Assembly (NCBI RefSeq): GCF_000006565.2 | Contig: NC_031472.1 | Coordinates: 1,916,227 to 1,980,226 of the forward strand | Length of the DNA stretch: 64,000 bases | Direction: 5' to 3' | From: Toxoplasma gondii ME49 | Lineage: Eukaryota; Apicomplexa; Conoidasida; Eucoccidiorida; Sarcocystidae | Shown here: positions 44,901 to 57,263 of the stretch, piece by piece | How the letters are laid out: each line of letters opens with the position of its first letter | Position numbering within the stretch: the stretch's first letter is position 1 | Translations under genes and position numbers: made by a program | The notes under the pieces: generated by a model | Databases searched by the model: none | What the model saw: the letters and a program-made list of their open reading frames with translations, nothing else | Told to the model about the DNA's origin: nothing

Positions 44901-46573
44901 GGTCTTCTATGTCTTCTTCCACGTTCGTTGCCGGTCACCCTCCACGCGGCGAGGGCGTTCTTTCAAACTTTTCTCTGTTTCGAAAGCCGCCTCGCGGTTT
45001 CGGCTTCCACACCTCTTCGACACTCGTTTTTTCTAGGATCGTTTGCCTTCCGCTTTGTCTTGCGTTTTGCCTGCCTAGAAGTAGTTAAAAAGTCACACAA
45101 CCCCCCTCGTTCACCGCTGGCTTCCGAACCACCACCCCCCGGGTTCCGCGTAGAATAGTTTTTCTGAGCTCGCTTCCGAAACTGGAGAAACGGAAGTGTA
45201 AACCGGGGAACGCGTGCGTTTGTCTTTTTCTCGACGTGAATCCTTCTCGTCCTTCCGCCCTCCAGCCCACAGTCTCCCGTCTGTCTGCTGCCTTCTCTCG
45301 TCTCGCCTGCGCAAATGCGTCTACTGCAGGCACATTCGCCTGCAGCCTGTTGTTTTGCTCCAGAGTTGTCTTTTGAAATTCAAGTTCGGAAAACAGGTAG
45401 AGGTCACTAAAAAGTCGGAGGCGACCGCCCTCGTCTCCCCGCGAACTCTGCACTCGCCCTTCCATATTGCGCAGGCGACGAAACGAACTATGAGATACAC
45501 TTATTATGAGTCCTCTTCACGCACGCATACACTGTGAGTTTCTCGAGTACAATCCTTTCTGTTCACCCTCCCTTCGGCGTTTGTCCTGCCAGTTGAATCC
45601 AGGGCTCCAAAGGCACTGGTCAAGCTCACTAGCCGCCTCTCTGCCGAAACAATTTGTGTTTTCACGTGAGGGGCAAAGAATTCAAAATACCGTGCTCTCT
45701 AGTGTTCGAGCAGCCGTCACCGTTTCCCGCCAAGAAAAACTGGAGACCTATTTTTCAGGAAAAAGTGCGCCTGTCGGACAGGCGTCAACGCGCCGTCTTG
45801 CCCATCGTCTCGTGACTAACTTCCGCTGTCACTGAACTTCCTGAGAATGTGCTTTACTGTCTTCAGAGAACCGTCGTGTTTTCACCCACCGTCTTCTCCT
45901 AAACTCTGTCAGTCGTTCTCAAGAGTTTTCCACTGTCTACCCCAACTCGGTTTCCTTCTTTCTTCATCGCAAACAGAGAGGCAAGAGAATCGAGACTTCG
46001 TTCCTGGTTGCTTACTTAGAGATCGAAGGATCCGCACCAGAGGGGGCTGTCTCGACCCTCACGTTTGAAGATAATTGCTTTCTCTAAAATTCCCGGATAA
46101 ACGATATGTCAAGAGACGTTAGAGGGCAGTGCAGACCGAATTGTGTCTTTCGAGTCTCGCGTCCGATTTCATACTTTGGTTCGTCTCTCTCAATTAGAGA
46201 GTCGGTGCCGCAGAGCCTCTCGGGGCCTAGACGCCAGCAGGGGAGCTAGAAAGCTGACTTGTCTTTCAGCGGAAAGCCGCAACAAGAGACACACATGCTC
46301 GCTGTGAGTCGATCCAACTCCACCTGCCGACGTTCCTTCGCCCTGCGAGACCATTTGAAACGGATGAAGAACTAGCTGTGCGGACCTTGCGCGAGGAGAC
46401 GGTAAAGACCGTTTTCCTGCGCGGGTTGCGGAAACCAGGCGTTGGGCGGCGATGCAGGTTGCGGCGTACGTACACCCGAGTAGCCCCGGCGTCGTTCGCG
46501 CACCGACCTGTCGCAGAGGGGCGCGCATGCGGACTTTCAGGCGCTCCCTTGCTCTTTCCTTCGGTTGCTCGCC
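41919..46573. other. 4.6 kb divergent intergenic region with no recognised gene
   Basis: Lies between the 5' side of the PAN-domain gene (minus) and the start codon of the Psf2-domain gene (plus). It should contain the missing 5' exon(s) and promoter of the former and the promoter of the latter. Reading frames of up to 175 codons occur on both strands, but I recognise no family and no frame-consistent splicing. A perfect hairpin lies at 42772-42792. Confidence 0.4.
42772..42792. other. Perfect 9-bp hairpin with a 3-base loop
   Basis: AGCGCCTTG, GTG, CAAGGCGCT form a perfect inverted repeat. On the minus strand the flanking bases (GCTGGTAGAGCGCCTTG) look like the D-arm and anticodon-stem half of a tRNA(Ala), but no T-arm (GGTTCRA) follows. 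It may be a decayed tRNA-like fragment or a chance hairpin. Confidence 0.4.
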
Positions 46574-49500
46574 ATGAAACGCAGCACGAGTGGGGAGGAT
46601 CCTCTCGCCTTTTTGGCGGGGCGGAAAAAGCGGAACCAGAACCAGTCTTCTTCCCTCTTCTTTCAGGACAGCCGACGCGGGAGTGTCTCTTCGCAGCGAG
46701 CTACAGGCGGAGCGTTCCAGCCGACCCCCCGAAGCTCGCATGACCGCGGCTTTTCTCGTCATACCGCTGGCTCTAGAAGCGACACACCGCGCGCCTCTTC
46801 CTCGCAGCCAGATTCTTCTCAGTCTTCTCAGTCTTCTTCGTCGCAATCACAGTCTAGTCACCGGCGGGGCAGCGTGAGCCGGTCCGCCGGCCGCCCCGGC
46901 GCCGGCGCGTCCTTTGGACTCCAGCGGCGGCGCCGACGTCCGAGCGAGGACGGAGACAGTGCGCCGAGCAGCCAAAGCTCCAGCGGGGCCTCGCACTTGC
47001 CCTCTTCCCTCTCGGGGCTGGGAGGCTCTGCCTTCTCTCAGTCTTCGGGTGTGCACTCCGACGCTGCGACTCCGCAGCGCGGACGCGAGGAGACAGACAG
47101 GAGCAGTCGGGCGCGGCACGAGTTTAGGTCCGTTGCGAGCAGTGGGAGCGTGAGAGGAGACAGGGACGGAACTGTCTCCTCCCACGACAAAGCCAGGGGT
47201 GGAAGAGACACTCCCCCCGCAACGCCTGTAGACGTCGTTCTCGAGGAGGCGCGCGCACCGGAACGATCGATAGACGACTGCTTTCCTGTCCTCGTCGAGC
47301 TGCCTGCAGTAAGGAGCGCGCGACGCACCGCAGAGACGGAAAAAGACCCGAGCAGCCTTCTTCAGTGACTCCTGGTGATAGATAGATGCTCGCGAGAGAA
47401 CGAGCAGCTTGTGCTCTTTCACAGGGGAAGCGGGGCCACCGGCGTCGCGGGGGTCTCTGTCGAAGTCGAGGGAGCACAGCCCAAGAGGCTTCGGCTTACA
47501 GGCGCGCAATAGGCTAATCGCATGCATGGATAGAAGTAGGCGCACGCGGAGGTATCCAGGTAGACAGAGAAGCCCTGGCACGGCAAGCGTAGGTTCAACA
47601 ACTGTCTACAGAAAACGCGTCTGCCGTATTCCGTTGATATACAACTTGGTATTCCACTGGTGCAGAATTAATAAACATACGTCTGTGGGGAATCGTCTCA
47701 AGAGCCAGAGCTTTTCGTCTGGAGCCGAATACGAAATGAAAAACAGTCGCTTGCCGATTTCTTGGAAAATCGACGATTTTATCCAGACACACGCATGCAT
47801 GCACCTCTGTCTTGGCGAGCTCGGTGTCTTGTGTGCTTTGCAGAGAGGGGCTGCTCATCTTTGCAATCTCGGCTTCCACTTGCTCGCTGATGACCAGCTT
47901 CAACGCCATCTCGACTCAGTCCTGGAAGTAGGTTTTTTCTGTGTTCTCTACATGCGGCCCTGTCTCTGGTTTCTTTCAGGTGGCTCGTCTGGGCTTCCTC
48001 CGCCGCTTTCTACTCCAGTTTTACCTTTCCTTCCAAACAAATTTCATAAAATACAGCACATCCTGCCATATATGTTTGTATTTTGTTTGTATATTCATAT
48101 ATGTGTACGTAATCCGTACGGAACATGGATCAGATTCGTACTGGCCTGGCACCTGCGTCGCAACTGGATGCACACACTTTGTATGTGGGCAACCTTGCCG
48201 CTTGTGTACGGCTCCATTCGCATGCATTTACTTGTCTCCTGATTGCCGGTGAAAAATGCGCGTTATTGCCCGTGTCGACTCGTGGCTCTCCCCTTCCTTC
48301 TGGACTCTCAAAAAGAAACAGCCTGAACTGACATCGGCGCATCTTCTCTCGCTCTTGTCGTCTGCGGTGACTCTGAAGCCCCTGCTTTCCGATTTTCACT
48401 GCGGCTACATGCGCAGCAGACGCGTTGAAAAGTTAAGCAACCTTTCCGAGGAAATCCAGCGCCTGGGTAGCATCCTCCGCTGCAGGCCCTACATGCGTCG
48501 CTTTGCTCGTTTCGAGACGTCTCTTTCGTTACAAAGTTCCCCCATTCTTTTGTCTTCAGCCACCTCGCCTTCCCGCGTGCGTTTTCGTTCTCCTCGTTTT
48601 CTGAGTGCTCTTGAATCCTGGGTCTTGACAGACTCGCTGGCTTTTTTGAATCTCTCGTCGCACTTCTTCTTTCTCAGCAGTCCGAAGAACGCTTTTTCGT
48701 ATCTCCGCTGGTCCTCCGCGCTTCTGAGTAGTTTACCTCTCCAGTGCACTTCTGCGTTGTGTGTACAGTGGGAGCTGGAGCAGTCGCAGCGAGTGCCGAC
48801 CGGCGTGACGAATGGAATCCACCAGGCTTCCTTCGATCGTCTTCGAGGTGTGCTGCGCCTCCTCTGTTCCTACGAGGGCAGCTCGTACAAGTCTCCGCTT
48901 CCCCTCTCTCAGGAGGAGGACCGCGACAACAGAGAGGGCTGCGGCTTCCTCGTGCTCCCGCGGAAAAACGGAGGCGAACGCGCGGTCTTCGTCGGCCACC
49001 AGGAACTGCGTGGCGCCACTCTCGTTCGAAAGGAGACGGCCGCTGGCCTCATCGAGAAAATTATTCAAGGTGGACGTTTCGGCGACCGCTCCCAAGAGTC
49101 TTCCCTTGACCTCGAAGTCTGGCCGCTGAGAAGGTCAGCTATCGACTCCTACAAGTTTACATGTGAACGTTTTTTGCGTGTGTTTGAAGACAGACTGCGC
49201 ACTTGTACCCACACATGCGCAAATCTAATGACGCGCGTGGGTCGGTTCTTGCTGAAAATCGGTTTTAAAAGGTCGTGAAGTGAGCGGGGTGGCTGCGGCG
49301 TCGAATAGGCGACGCCTGTCGCCTCTTGCATCGCCGGAGAATCTTGCCCTGCACAAACCGAGATACGTTTCTCGCCGTCCGCAACATATTTTCTTCTGTT
49401 TGTACGTGTATTTGTTCGTGACTTGCGGATGCTGATGGACTCGCAGAGTCTATGGCAATGCTGGCCGCCAAATGCCCACCCTCAGTTTCCGGAATTCCCT

Positions 49501-50935
49501 CGGCGCAGCGCGTGCGTCGTACGTCATCAGATATGCATGTGTGTTCTACACACGCGCAAGGGAAAGGTATTCATCTGTCTCGATGTTCGTATGGACTCGG
49601 TCAGGAGTCTGCTGCGCTCTTACAGGCCCTGTTGAACGCCCTCTCTCACGTTCTGTTCGCCTCTCTTTCCTCCTTTTCCCGCAGGTCCACGGAGTTCTTG
49701 GCGAGACGACGGAGCGCGTTCGGCAGCGCCTTGGATTCTCTGCTCATGTTTAGGGCGTCTTCGCTCTGCGTCATTCCTTGTCAGTTGATTATGCCGCTTC
49801 CTTCCCTCGACTTGCAAGCAGTAGAGGGCTTTGAGTTGGAGGAAGTGGCGCCCGGCCAACTTCTTCTCCTCCCTGCTTGGTGCGCGCAAGTGCTCTACCG
49901 CCGCAGACTCGCCGATGTGTATCTTCCGAGATTCTTGACTGCTGGTGAGGCCTGAGCTCCGGAACGCTGATGCAGGTGTCGTTAGACGGAGAGGGGTGCT
50001 TCGGTGAGGAAAACGGGGACGGTTCAAGAGAAGAAGCGGAAAGCCACAGATAACGAGAGAAAAAGACAGCGAATGAGGGCAAGCAAAAAGCAGAAGAGAC
50101 AACGGGAGGAAAGCATTTTCTCTCTGTCTTTTTCTGGAAGAGAAACTACGTATATATGTGTGTACGTGGGGGAGGCCAATCTGCGCATGTTGATGCCTGT
50201 CTGGCTTTCCTGTGTCTTTTCAGAGCAACTGAAACAAACGCTTTCCCGGGAGGAAAAAATGAAGGAAGAGCTGTCTGACCTGCCCGAGAGTTTCTTCGAC
50301 ATCGCCAACTTGATTCTTTTCAACCCTCTGTGCGTCTTTGGAAAGGCCTTCACGGAGCACGAAAGGAAACGACAAACAGCATCCTCAGCCAGCTTTACAA
50401 ATTCATCTTGTACCCATCTACGAATTTGCGTTTATGTGCGACTGCATGCGAAGGGCACAACTCGAAACGTGGAACATTCTCAGTCACTTTTTTCTTTGCT
50501 GGGAGGGTGAGACACCAAGAAGAAGGAGCGGCTCTCAGCGATGGCATCGACATGTTTCGACTAGCCAAATTTCGTCTCTTGTCGTGTATTGGTTGGATCA
50601 GGCTTCAACCCCGGGGCGCAGAGTTCGACGGCGAAAAGGAGAGAGGCTTGGTGTTGCAAATTTGGGATCGCCGCCAAACCAAAATTTCTCAAAGTAAGAG
50701 AGAGGTTCACTGCAGTGCGATTGTTTTCCTGGAACACCAATTTGATTGCGAGCTCACTCATCCACGAGAAGAGGCTATCTTTTTCCAGAAAAACGCTTCG
50801 TCTCTGTGCGCGTCGACAGAGCAGCGAACAGAGGAATTTGTCTCCGCTACATGTTCTGAGCGGGCCGATGAACACAGAGGTACTTCTGCGTCGATGTGTT
50901 TCGGAGAGCCTACACATCTGCACACCCAAGCCTGA
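46574..50935 (+). CDS. PSF2: GINS complex subunit Psf2-domain protein with a long N-terminal extension
   Basis: Psf2 is one of four GINS subunits of the CMG replicative helicase. Supported exons: 46574-47308, 47844-47927, about 48322-49133, 49685-49944, 50224-50329, and probably 50539 onward (in frame to a stop at 50935, though it may end or splice earlier). The junctions from 49133 to the end are all in phase. The GINS part starts near LLMFRASSLCVIP (matching Psf2 FLAEKELVTIIP). It continues with LLLLPAWCAQVLYRRRLADV and YLPRFLTAEQL, which match the Psf2 segment VPLWLA to LPPEWM, and with SDLPESFFDIANLILFNP. A short helix, DGIDMFRLAKFRLL, follows. Before it come about 245 disordered Ser/Arg-rich residues and a Leu-rich helical stretch absent from the usual 185-residue Psf2. 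The link between exon 2 and the 48.3 kb exon is unresolved, so the extension could belong to a separate gene. Confidence 0.65.
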
Positions 50936-53900
50936 ACTCGACGTTGTTCTTGCAATTGTGCACTGTACCGACAGTCATCTCCCGACACCGAGCGAGCGAC
51001 GACAGAATCGCCGTCACCAACATACAACCCTCAGAAACGTTCCTTCTGTAAGAGACAAACCTCTCGAGTACTGTCGAGGCGAGGGGTCCGCGAGAGTCTG
51101 AAGGGCGCAATTGGTGAAGAACGAATGAGGCATAGGAACCACCGGAATGAATAGATTGACACAGACAAGGCTGATCTCGGTATTCAGAAAGCGTTGCTGT
51201 CGCTTCAGGTGGCGGTCACCTCGCTTTGAAATTCGGCGACTTTGTGGGTTTCGGCGATTTGAGAAGAGGCAGAAACACCACTTGAGAGCCTTAACTGTCT
51301 CCGAAGGAAACGCTGTTCCGCGACAGAGAGAAGAATTCAAGTTTTTTCGTGTGCCCTGTTTTTCTTGCAGGTCCCACGTCCGCTTCGAAGCCGAAGACGA
51401 AGTCTTAGGTGCCTAAGAAGCCAAACAGTTTTCCACGTCTGTTGATACAGTGCGGGGATGCAAGACGCATCTGCCGCTTTCGCTGGGTCGTCAGCCCTAA
51501 AGTCTTGCTTTGAAACCCCCATTCTTTGCACTTGAGAACCTTTGTGAAAACCGGCGCTACAGCTCCTTCGGTGCTCGTCGCTCTGCTGGTCTACCTAGTG
51601 TCACAGCTTGTTTCAGTTCGATAGGATTTGAAGCAGTGTCTTACTGCTCTGGTCTTTGAGGGGGGACCGTTCTGCTCAGCCATCAATTTCTCCGTCTTCT
51701 CGCGCTTGTGGGGACGTTCTAGCTTTTTCGGCTTCGTGTGTCGTCACAAGGCAAGGCTCTATTTGCACAATGAAGTTCGTCGGGAAAACGGGAAAAATCG
51801 ACATGCAGATGAAAAGCTCCTCTAAAGAAGGAGAAACCGAGACACAGATGCAGTGCAAGCCCTAGTTGCAGACTTTACACCTGCGCACGACCAGTCAGAT
51901 TATCTGACGTTTTTAGAACACGGCACAATCAACTGCCACGGTTTCTCCGTGCATTGCCGCACACTAGTGTTCTTACTCACCTGACAGCCATGTTCAGAGG
52001 CCTCGGGGATTCCTGTGATTTCCATTGTAGCGTTGATAACGCGGAACGCAGCTTCAGTTGTTTTGTAACTTCTTCACGTTATTCAACATCAGTTACACTC
52101 TAAGAGAAAGGTGATATTTCCTGGCATTAATCGGTGGTCTGCAACCGCGGAAATTTGCACCAATGTTACTATGATCATACCGAGGTGGCGCACCATACGA
52201 ACGGGTAAGTTCGAGATCTCGGAATGTCCATGTCACTGGCTAGGATATCGAAAAGTCCCCGGCGGCAACCTCTCGTTTCGTCTCCCAGATCGGACAGAGT
52301 ATCTGTGTAGCTGACGCGCATTACCCTTGTGTAACTCAGATCGAATAGCAGTAAACTCTACGCCTTACGGCATGAAACCCAAATCATTTAATTGTACCAG
52401 ATACAGGTACTATTGTGTTAGCAGAGCACTCTCGATTCCATAGCAGCTGAGTAACCGTCCGCGGTCGACGGTGGAGTTCTCGACAGAGACAGAGCCGTCA
52501 GCTGCCAGCAAGTACATGGCGAGATTTAGGCGAGACACCTTTCTGTTCGACGTATCGTTGGAGGCCATTGCCACGGGTTCAGCGGTGGAATAATAAACTC
52601 TTCACATTGTCAGACAACAAGTCACAGCTTTCGTCACTTTCCGAAAGCTGTCAAAACAGTCGCAGCGAATCACCCTGCCGCACGTCTTCGCAAACGTCTA
52701 TTGCGTCATCGTCACAGGCACGGGAGGATTCCATTGTTCTTTTGGACGGACGGTTGATTTGCTGCACGTCTCCCGTCCCGTCAGTTCGAACTCTACGGCC
52801 ATAGTTCACAGAATGCTTTGATATCCAGATCACAAGAAACAGAAAGACAACCCGTCTCTGCGTTGAGGCATCTCCACACTTACCGACCACACAGTATTGA
52901 AGGCGACGGAATGTCGCCCCTTTTCCCCTCTGCTGCCCACGTCGCTCCTTGCTGCTGTCAGCTACCACCGGCTTTCTCTCCTGTAATACCTGCGTATCCC
53001 GCCACCGTAAAACTCCTAGGAAGCGCGACCTGACCAACCGTTTGAAATTTTCGCTCGGCGTAACCTCAGAGACACGACCCCGTCCTAACGCCGGTTTCAC
53101 TGTTAGGGATCTGTCACATGCTTTACCTTCCTAGTGAAAATGAGCCTTGGAGCTCTCCTATTCCGACCGACACGAAAGCCTGGTGCTAAACGCTGGCATC
53201 CATTGTGACGCTTCGTCCAGCATTTTATGTGTTTGAAGAACCAGACAGACAAAACTGATGCCATATGTGTGCTCTGCTGTTCGTATTTGTATATACGACA
53301 ACCACGAAGGACCGGAACGACGAGACCGTCTCGACATGCGAAAATGAGAGCACCACGGACAGCCTGGGCAGCTCCACGAAAGGTGCGCACAAAAGCGCCG
53401 CGGGTATTCCTCCCGCTGGAGTAATACCTTTCGAGATTCCGACGACCCTGGGAAGTCTGGCCGGAGCAAAGCAAGTCACCCCACGAATGTGCCTCTTCAG
53501 ACGACCCCGCCTTCAAGCCGTGGAAAAAGTTGTCTGGAAGCGATTGATGTCGATGAAGCCTTTTGTGTAGATGAAGATAAGATCTTCGTCTGTCCCTGTC
53601 AAAGGAGAAACGCAGTACGGCCACCCTGAGATGCATTGCCGCTTTCATTCTGTCAAGCTGTCTAATTCACAGCAGCAGCGACAGACTCAAGTTGCACTGC
53701 GAAGAAATGATCTCTTGGCCGGAGTGCCCAGATGGTGACTACAAGCACATAATGGGTAGGTGCCTCCCCAAAAAGCAACAATCAGCTGTGCTTGTCGCAA
53801 ACGAATTGGAAACGACACCCTCACGTGGAAATCTGCACCGCGGTCTCTTACGCTTTACAAGGCGCGTCACGCACCCTCATCAAGCTTCAGATTACAGTAA

Positions 53901-53966
53901 CTCTACGGGCAGCAGTCGCATACAGGGTCGGTAGAAATCATGCTTCGTTGTTGGTATTCGCAGCGA
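50936..53966. other. Region without a recognised gene
   Basis: 3 kb between the end of the Psf2-domain gene and the stop codon of the GUCD1-like gene. Overlapping frames of 60-180 codons occur on both strands (longest 53103-53648 minus, 52651-53100 minus, 53265-53570 plus), but none shows a family match or clear splice structure. It must include both genes' 3' UTRs. Confidence 0.4.
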
Positions 53967-56900
53967 TTACGCCACAGCCGGAGCTGTTAAACCAGGCGTT
54001 CCTAGTACTTCCTGTTTGCCACATGTTGGTTTGTCTGGTACATGTGCAAATACCATCATGCGTCTCGTGTAGAGACAGACGGAGCTGTCCGTACCTGCAG
54101 CTTTTCTGGCCAAAGTCAGGACATCCTCGTCAACAATTTGCATCCCTGGCTCTGCAGGGTCAAGAAAGAAATAATCCCACTCTGCTGCATCGATTTCGCC
54201 TGCCTTTCCTTGCACTGAACCGGTAACTTTCACTTTTCCTGTCTCCTTGCTTCTGTGCCGTAGCCAGTAACGCTGGTGTGTTTGGGTACCCTGCGCATTG
54301 CACGCTGATCCTGTGCTCAGATCACAGTTCCGAGCACCTGCCAGCACTCCATTTTCCCCATTTGAAACGCTTAGGTTTGCTGAGTGAGCTGTGGAGTTCC
54401 TAGTGGAAGGTCCCGTTGCACTGTGATTCGGCGGAAAAGGAGAGCTGCATAGCTCATCCGGAGTCGAGGTGCACGGCTCCACTGCCTTCCTAACGCCGAC
54501 CAAGACGACAAAGTGTCCTGCAAAGCAAAGATGCAAGCAGACTGACGACACCACATTATAATCGCGAGCCCCCGATCCAAAATCAACATTTGTTCGCCGG
54601 CCAGCAGCGCAGACAGCATATTCGTCTCAACCGTCGTGGATACACCTCTATCAAAACGCAGATGCACAACAGTTCCCTCACGAAGAGCTTGTCTACACAG
54701 TAAACACTGGTGGATAACCGTGGATAACCGCATATTAAAAGTAACAACTGGGCGTTTGTCCTAAAGTCGTATGCTTTATCGGGTGTCCTTGACGGATTTG
54801 GACTGACACGCATTTACGCTGGGGTGAGGAAGCAAAACAGTCGCTCGATGCAACAAGAAGACTCTGTCCACATGAAATTATTGGGAAGGCCTTGCAATCC
54901 ACCTCAATTCTGGATACTCGCAGCACAACTAACGAGTTTTGGCGAAGTCTTGTCGCCACTCATATAGGACTGTCACGCCTTCTCTTCTTACACGCTGTCT
55001 GGCTCTACGACTCCAAGTCTTGAAGGTGGAGTGCAGAAGAAAAGCGCGGATCTAGAACACATTCAGGTCAAAGAGGCCAGGAACGCGAAAGATGCATTAC
55101 CTTCGTACTCCTGGTTGGTTGCCGATGTTGCAGCTTGCCTCGCATAAGCCCGCAGCGTACTCGCTTCCTGTTTTGACCTGACTAAGCGGGACTTCATCAC
55201 GGACAAATAGGCGTCCACGATCTTTCTATGTACCAAGCAGATGATCACTCCCTCTGTTTTCAGAAACTCACGCAGCTCCAGCGCCGAAAAACTCCTGCAG
55301 CGCATAGAGGTCGTGCCAGCACAATTTCCCGGTGATCAGCCGCTCAGCGACCCTCCCCTTTGAAGCCACTTTGTCCTCAACGCAAAATACAGAGTTGCGG
55401 CAAAGCATCGAAATGTACGTAAAAGATGACGAACCACATGAGTATCTATCAAATTAAAAACCTCAGTACTTGCGCATGAGGCCTCTATTCGCCTTTCTGC
55501 AAGTCGAGACGGAGAAAGAAAAACCGTTGTACCTCTTTCTGAGTTTCTGTGTCTGTCTACCAAATCTCCCTGCAAGTACTGAAGTCCCTACTCACACAAG
55601 TACGTATCCGGCTGATCATTGTTGACTTTACACGGTCCTCGCAACTCTGCGTCCTGCGGGGCGGTGGGGTACAGCAGCGGTAAAGAACTTGGTTTTCTCT
55701 AACCTCATAACAGGAGCCATCACCTTCCCTGAAACGCAAGACCTCAGCTCTAGGCGACAGGCTTCAGAGCCACTCCTGACCTGTTCAACACGACGCCCCC
55801 TGCTTGTCGAACGAGGCTGAACTGGCGATCAACGCGCTGTTGCTCTTCGGCTTCTGCATCTTTGTAGAAAGGCTGCAGGGCACACCAAGTGAACCGACTT
55901 TGTGCTCTCAGTCCTTCGCCTCGCGATCTCCAGGCGCGGCTCAAACACTGTTCAGCACGCAGAGTGGGAAGACAGTTGGTCCTCTTCGAACCGAGAAACA
56001 ATGTGCCTTGTCAAAATGTGTGCTTTTTCGGACCGTCTGGAACGTCAGCAACGCACATACTTTGTCGAAGCTAATTCTCAGCTTGGGTGAAGCAGAGTCT
56101 CCCATGCCTACCCGATGAACATGCATGGCGTTGAAGCCTTCGCACACAGTAGCGAAGAGGCAAGAGGCGCCTAGGCCGAGGTGAAGGAGGAGCAGGAAAA
56201 GGTCGACGGTCCATGCGCCCACACTGAGTCGCTGCCAGAGTCGACATGTTTCTTCTCGCCGCTGTGCGAGTATCGCGTCGAAAGGGACGCCAGCAAGTTC
56301 CCTGATGTCTTCGTTTGCTAGCGAACCTAGAGTCCGCGTCACACATCCCACCTGCCTTTTCTCGGATGGCGGATCCCGCTGGCAAGTAGAAGCAGACTTC
56401 ACTTGTTGCGTCGACGACCGCGAGTAAGCTGTCGACTTCTGCGCATGCTTCCGCAAACTGCACACTAACGTCTCGTCACAGTCTAAGTCGATGGAGTCTT
56501 CCCCACCGACGGCACACATGTCCTGCCTGGGCATAGCACCGCGTTTTTCACGTACATCAAAAACTCGCTTCGTCCCGAGTGGGTTCGTCCGCATCAGCAA
56601 AGAGGCATCCTGGGTAAAGTTTAGGTCAGGAGACGCGTCGTATTCACAAATTCCGCACACTGATCGAGCAGTCGACGATGACGTCCGGACGCGGCGCAGG
56701 ATGCTGCAGAAGGACCAAACGAGCCAACCAAACGACACTAACAGGAAATAAATGGGGCGCCTCGAAAATCTCTGATGAGACCAGCAACAAGGCCTCGCCT
56801 GCAATTCGCGCCAACTCCGGCAGCGGATGCGCCTAAAGTAAGCTGTGGACTACGCTTAAAAAACTAACAGCGGGTTAAATACTTGGAAGTCACGCCAGAG

Positions 56901-57263
56901 TACCTATTCGGAAGTTACCGCTTTTTGAAATGCACGTTTTTCCAGGAAATCGGAAAGCGACTTAGAGAGATTCACTCGCATGAACTGGTCTTCTGACCCT
57001 GATGCCTCCAAAGCTTACCGAAGAACCATTCTAACGCATGTCAGCCCGCAGTCGTTGTCATTTTGTTGCCCGAGCCATTCGAACTCCGGGCAACTTTCGT
57101 CGCCAGATGCCGCCATTACCGACGTGGAAACGAGCACGCCTTGGAGCATTGAATTCATGGCACAGGTACCTCCGCAAGGCAGCTTTCCTGCCGTGGTATT
57201 TCCGGCTGTTGTGCGAAAGTCAATAACGCTTCGGCCTCGCCGACTCTTCCCCGTCATAGACAT
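53967..57263 (-). CDS. GUCD1 / 'guanylyl cyclase 2' family protein with a C39-peptidase-like fold, five exons
   Basis: Exons: 57263-57019, 56457-56061, 55872-55781, 55294-55101, 54517-53967, in frame to about 492 residues. The order of conserved blocks matches GUCD1 (about 240 residues in animals). It has QNDNDCGLTCVRMVLR (Cys 72), a W-T-V-D-L block followed by a Leu-rich strand, and PFYKDAEAEEQQRVDRQF. A helix with LREFLKTEGVIICLVH comes next, then GHFVVLVGV (His 311), DYFFLDPAEPG (Asp 429) and LTLARKAAGTDSSV. The family was named after a plant protein reported as a guanylyl cyclase, but its fold and the Cys-His-Asp arrangement are those of papain-like C39 peptidases. Compared with animal GUCD1 there is an insertion of about 100 Ser/Thr/Asn-rich residues between the His and Asp blocks and a longer N-terminus. 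The exon 2 acceptor was chosen because it restores phase. Substrate and location are unknown. Confidence 0.9.

Noticed and set aside
49447..49578. Possible exon between the 48.3-49.1 kb and 49.7 kb exons of the Psf2-domain gene
   Set aside because: It has splice-like ends, but joining exon 49133 directly to 49685 keeps phase and gives continuous helical sequence, while including this piece with the same donor leads to a stop.
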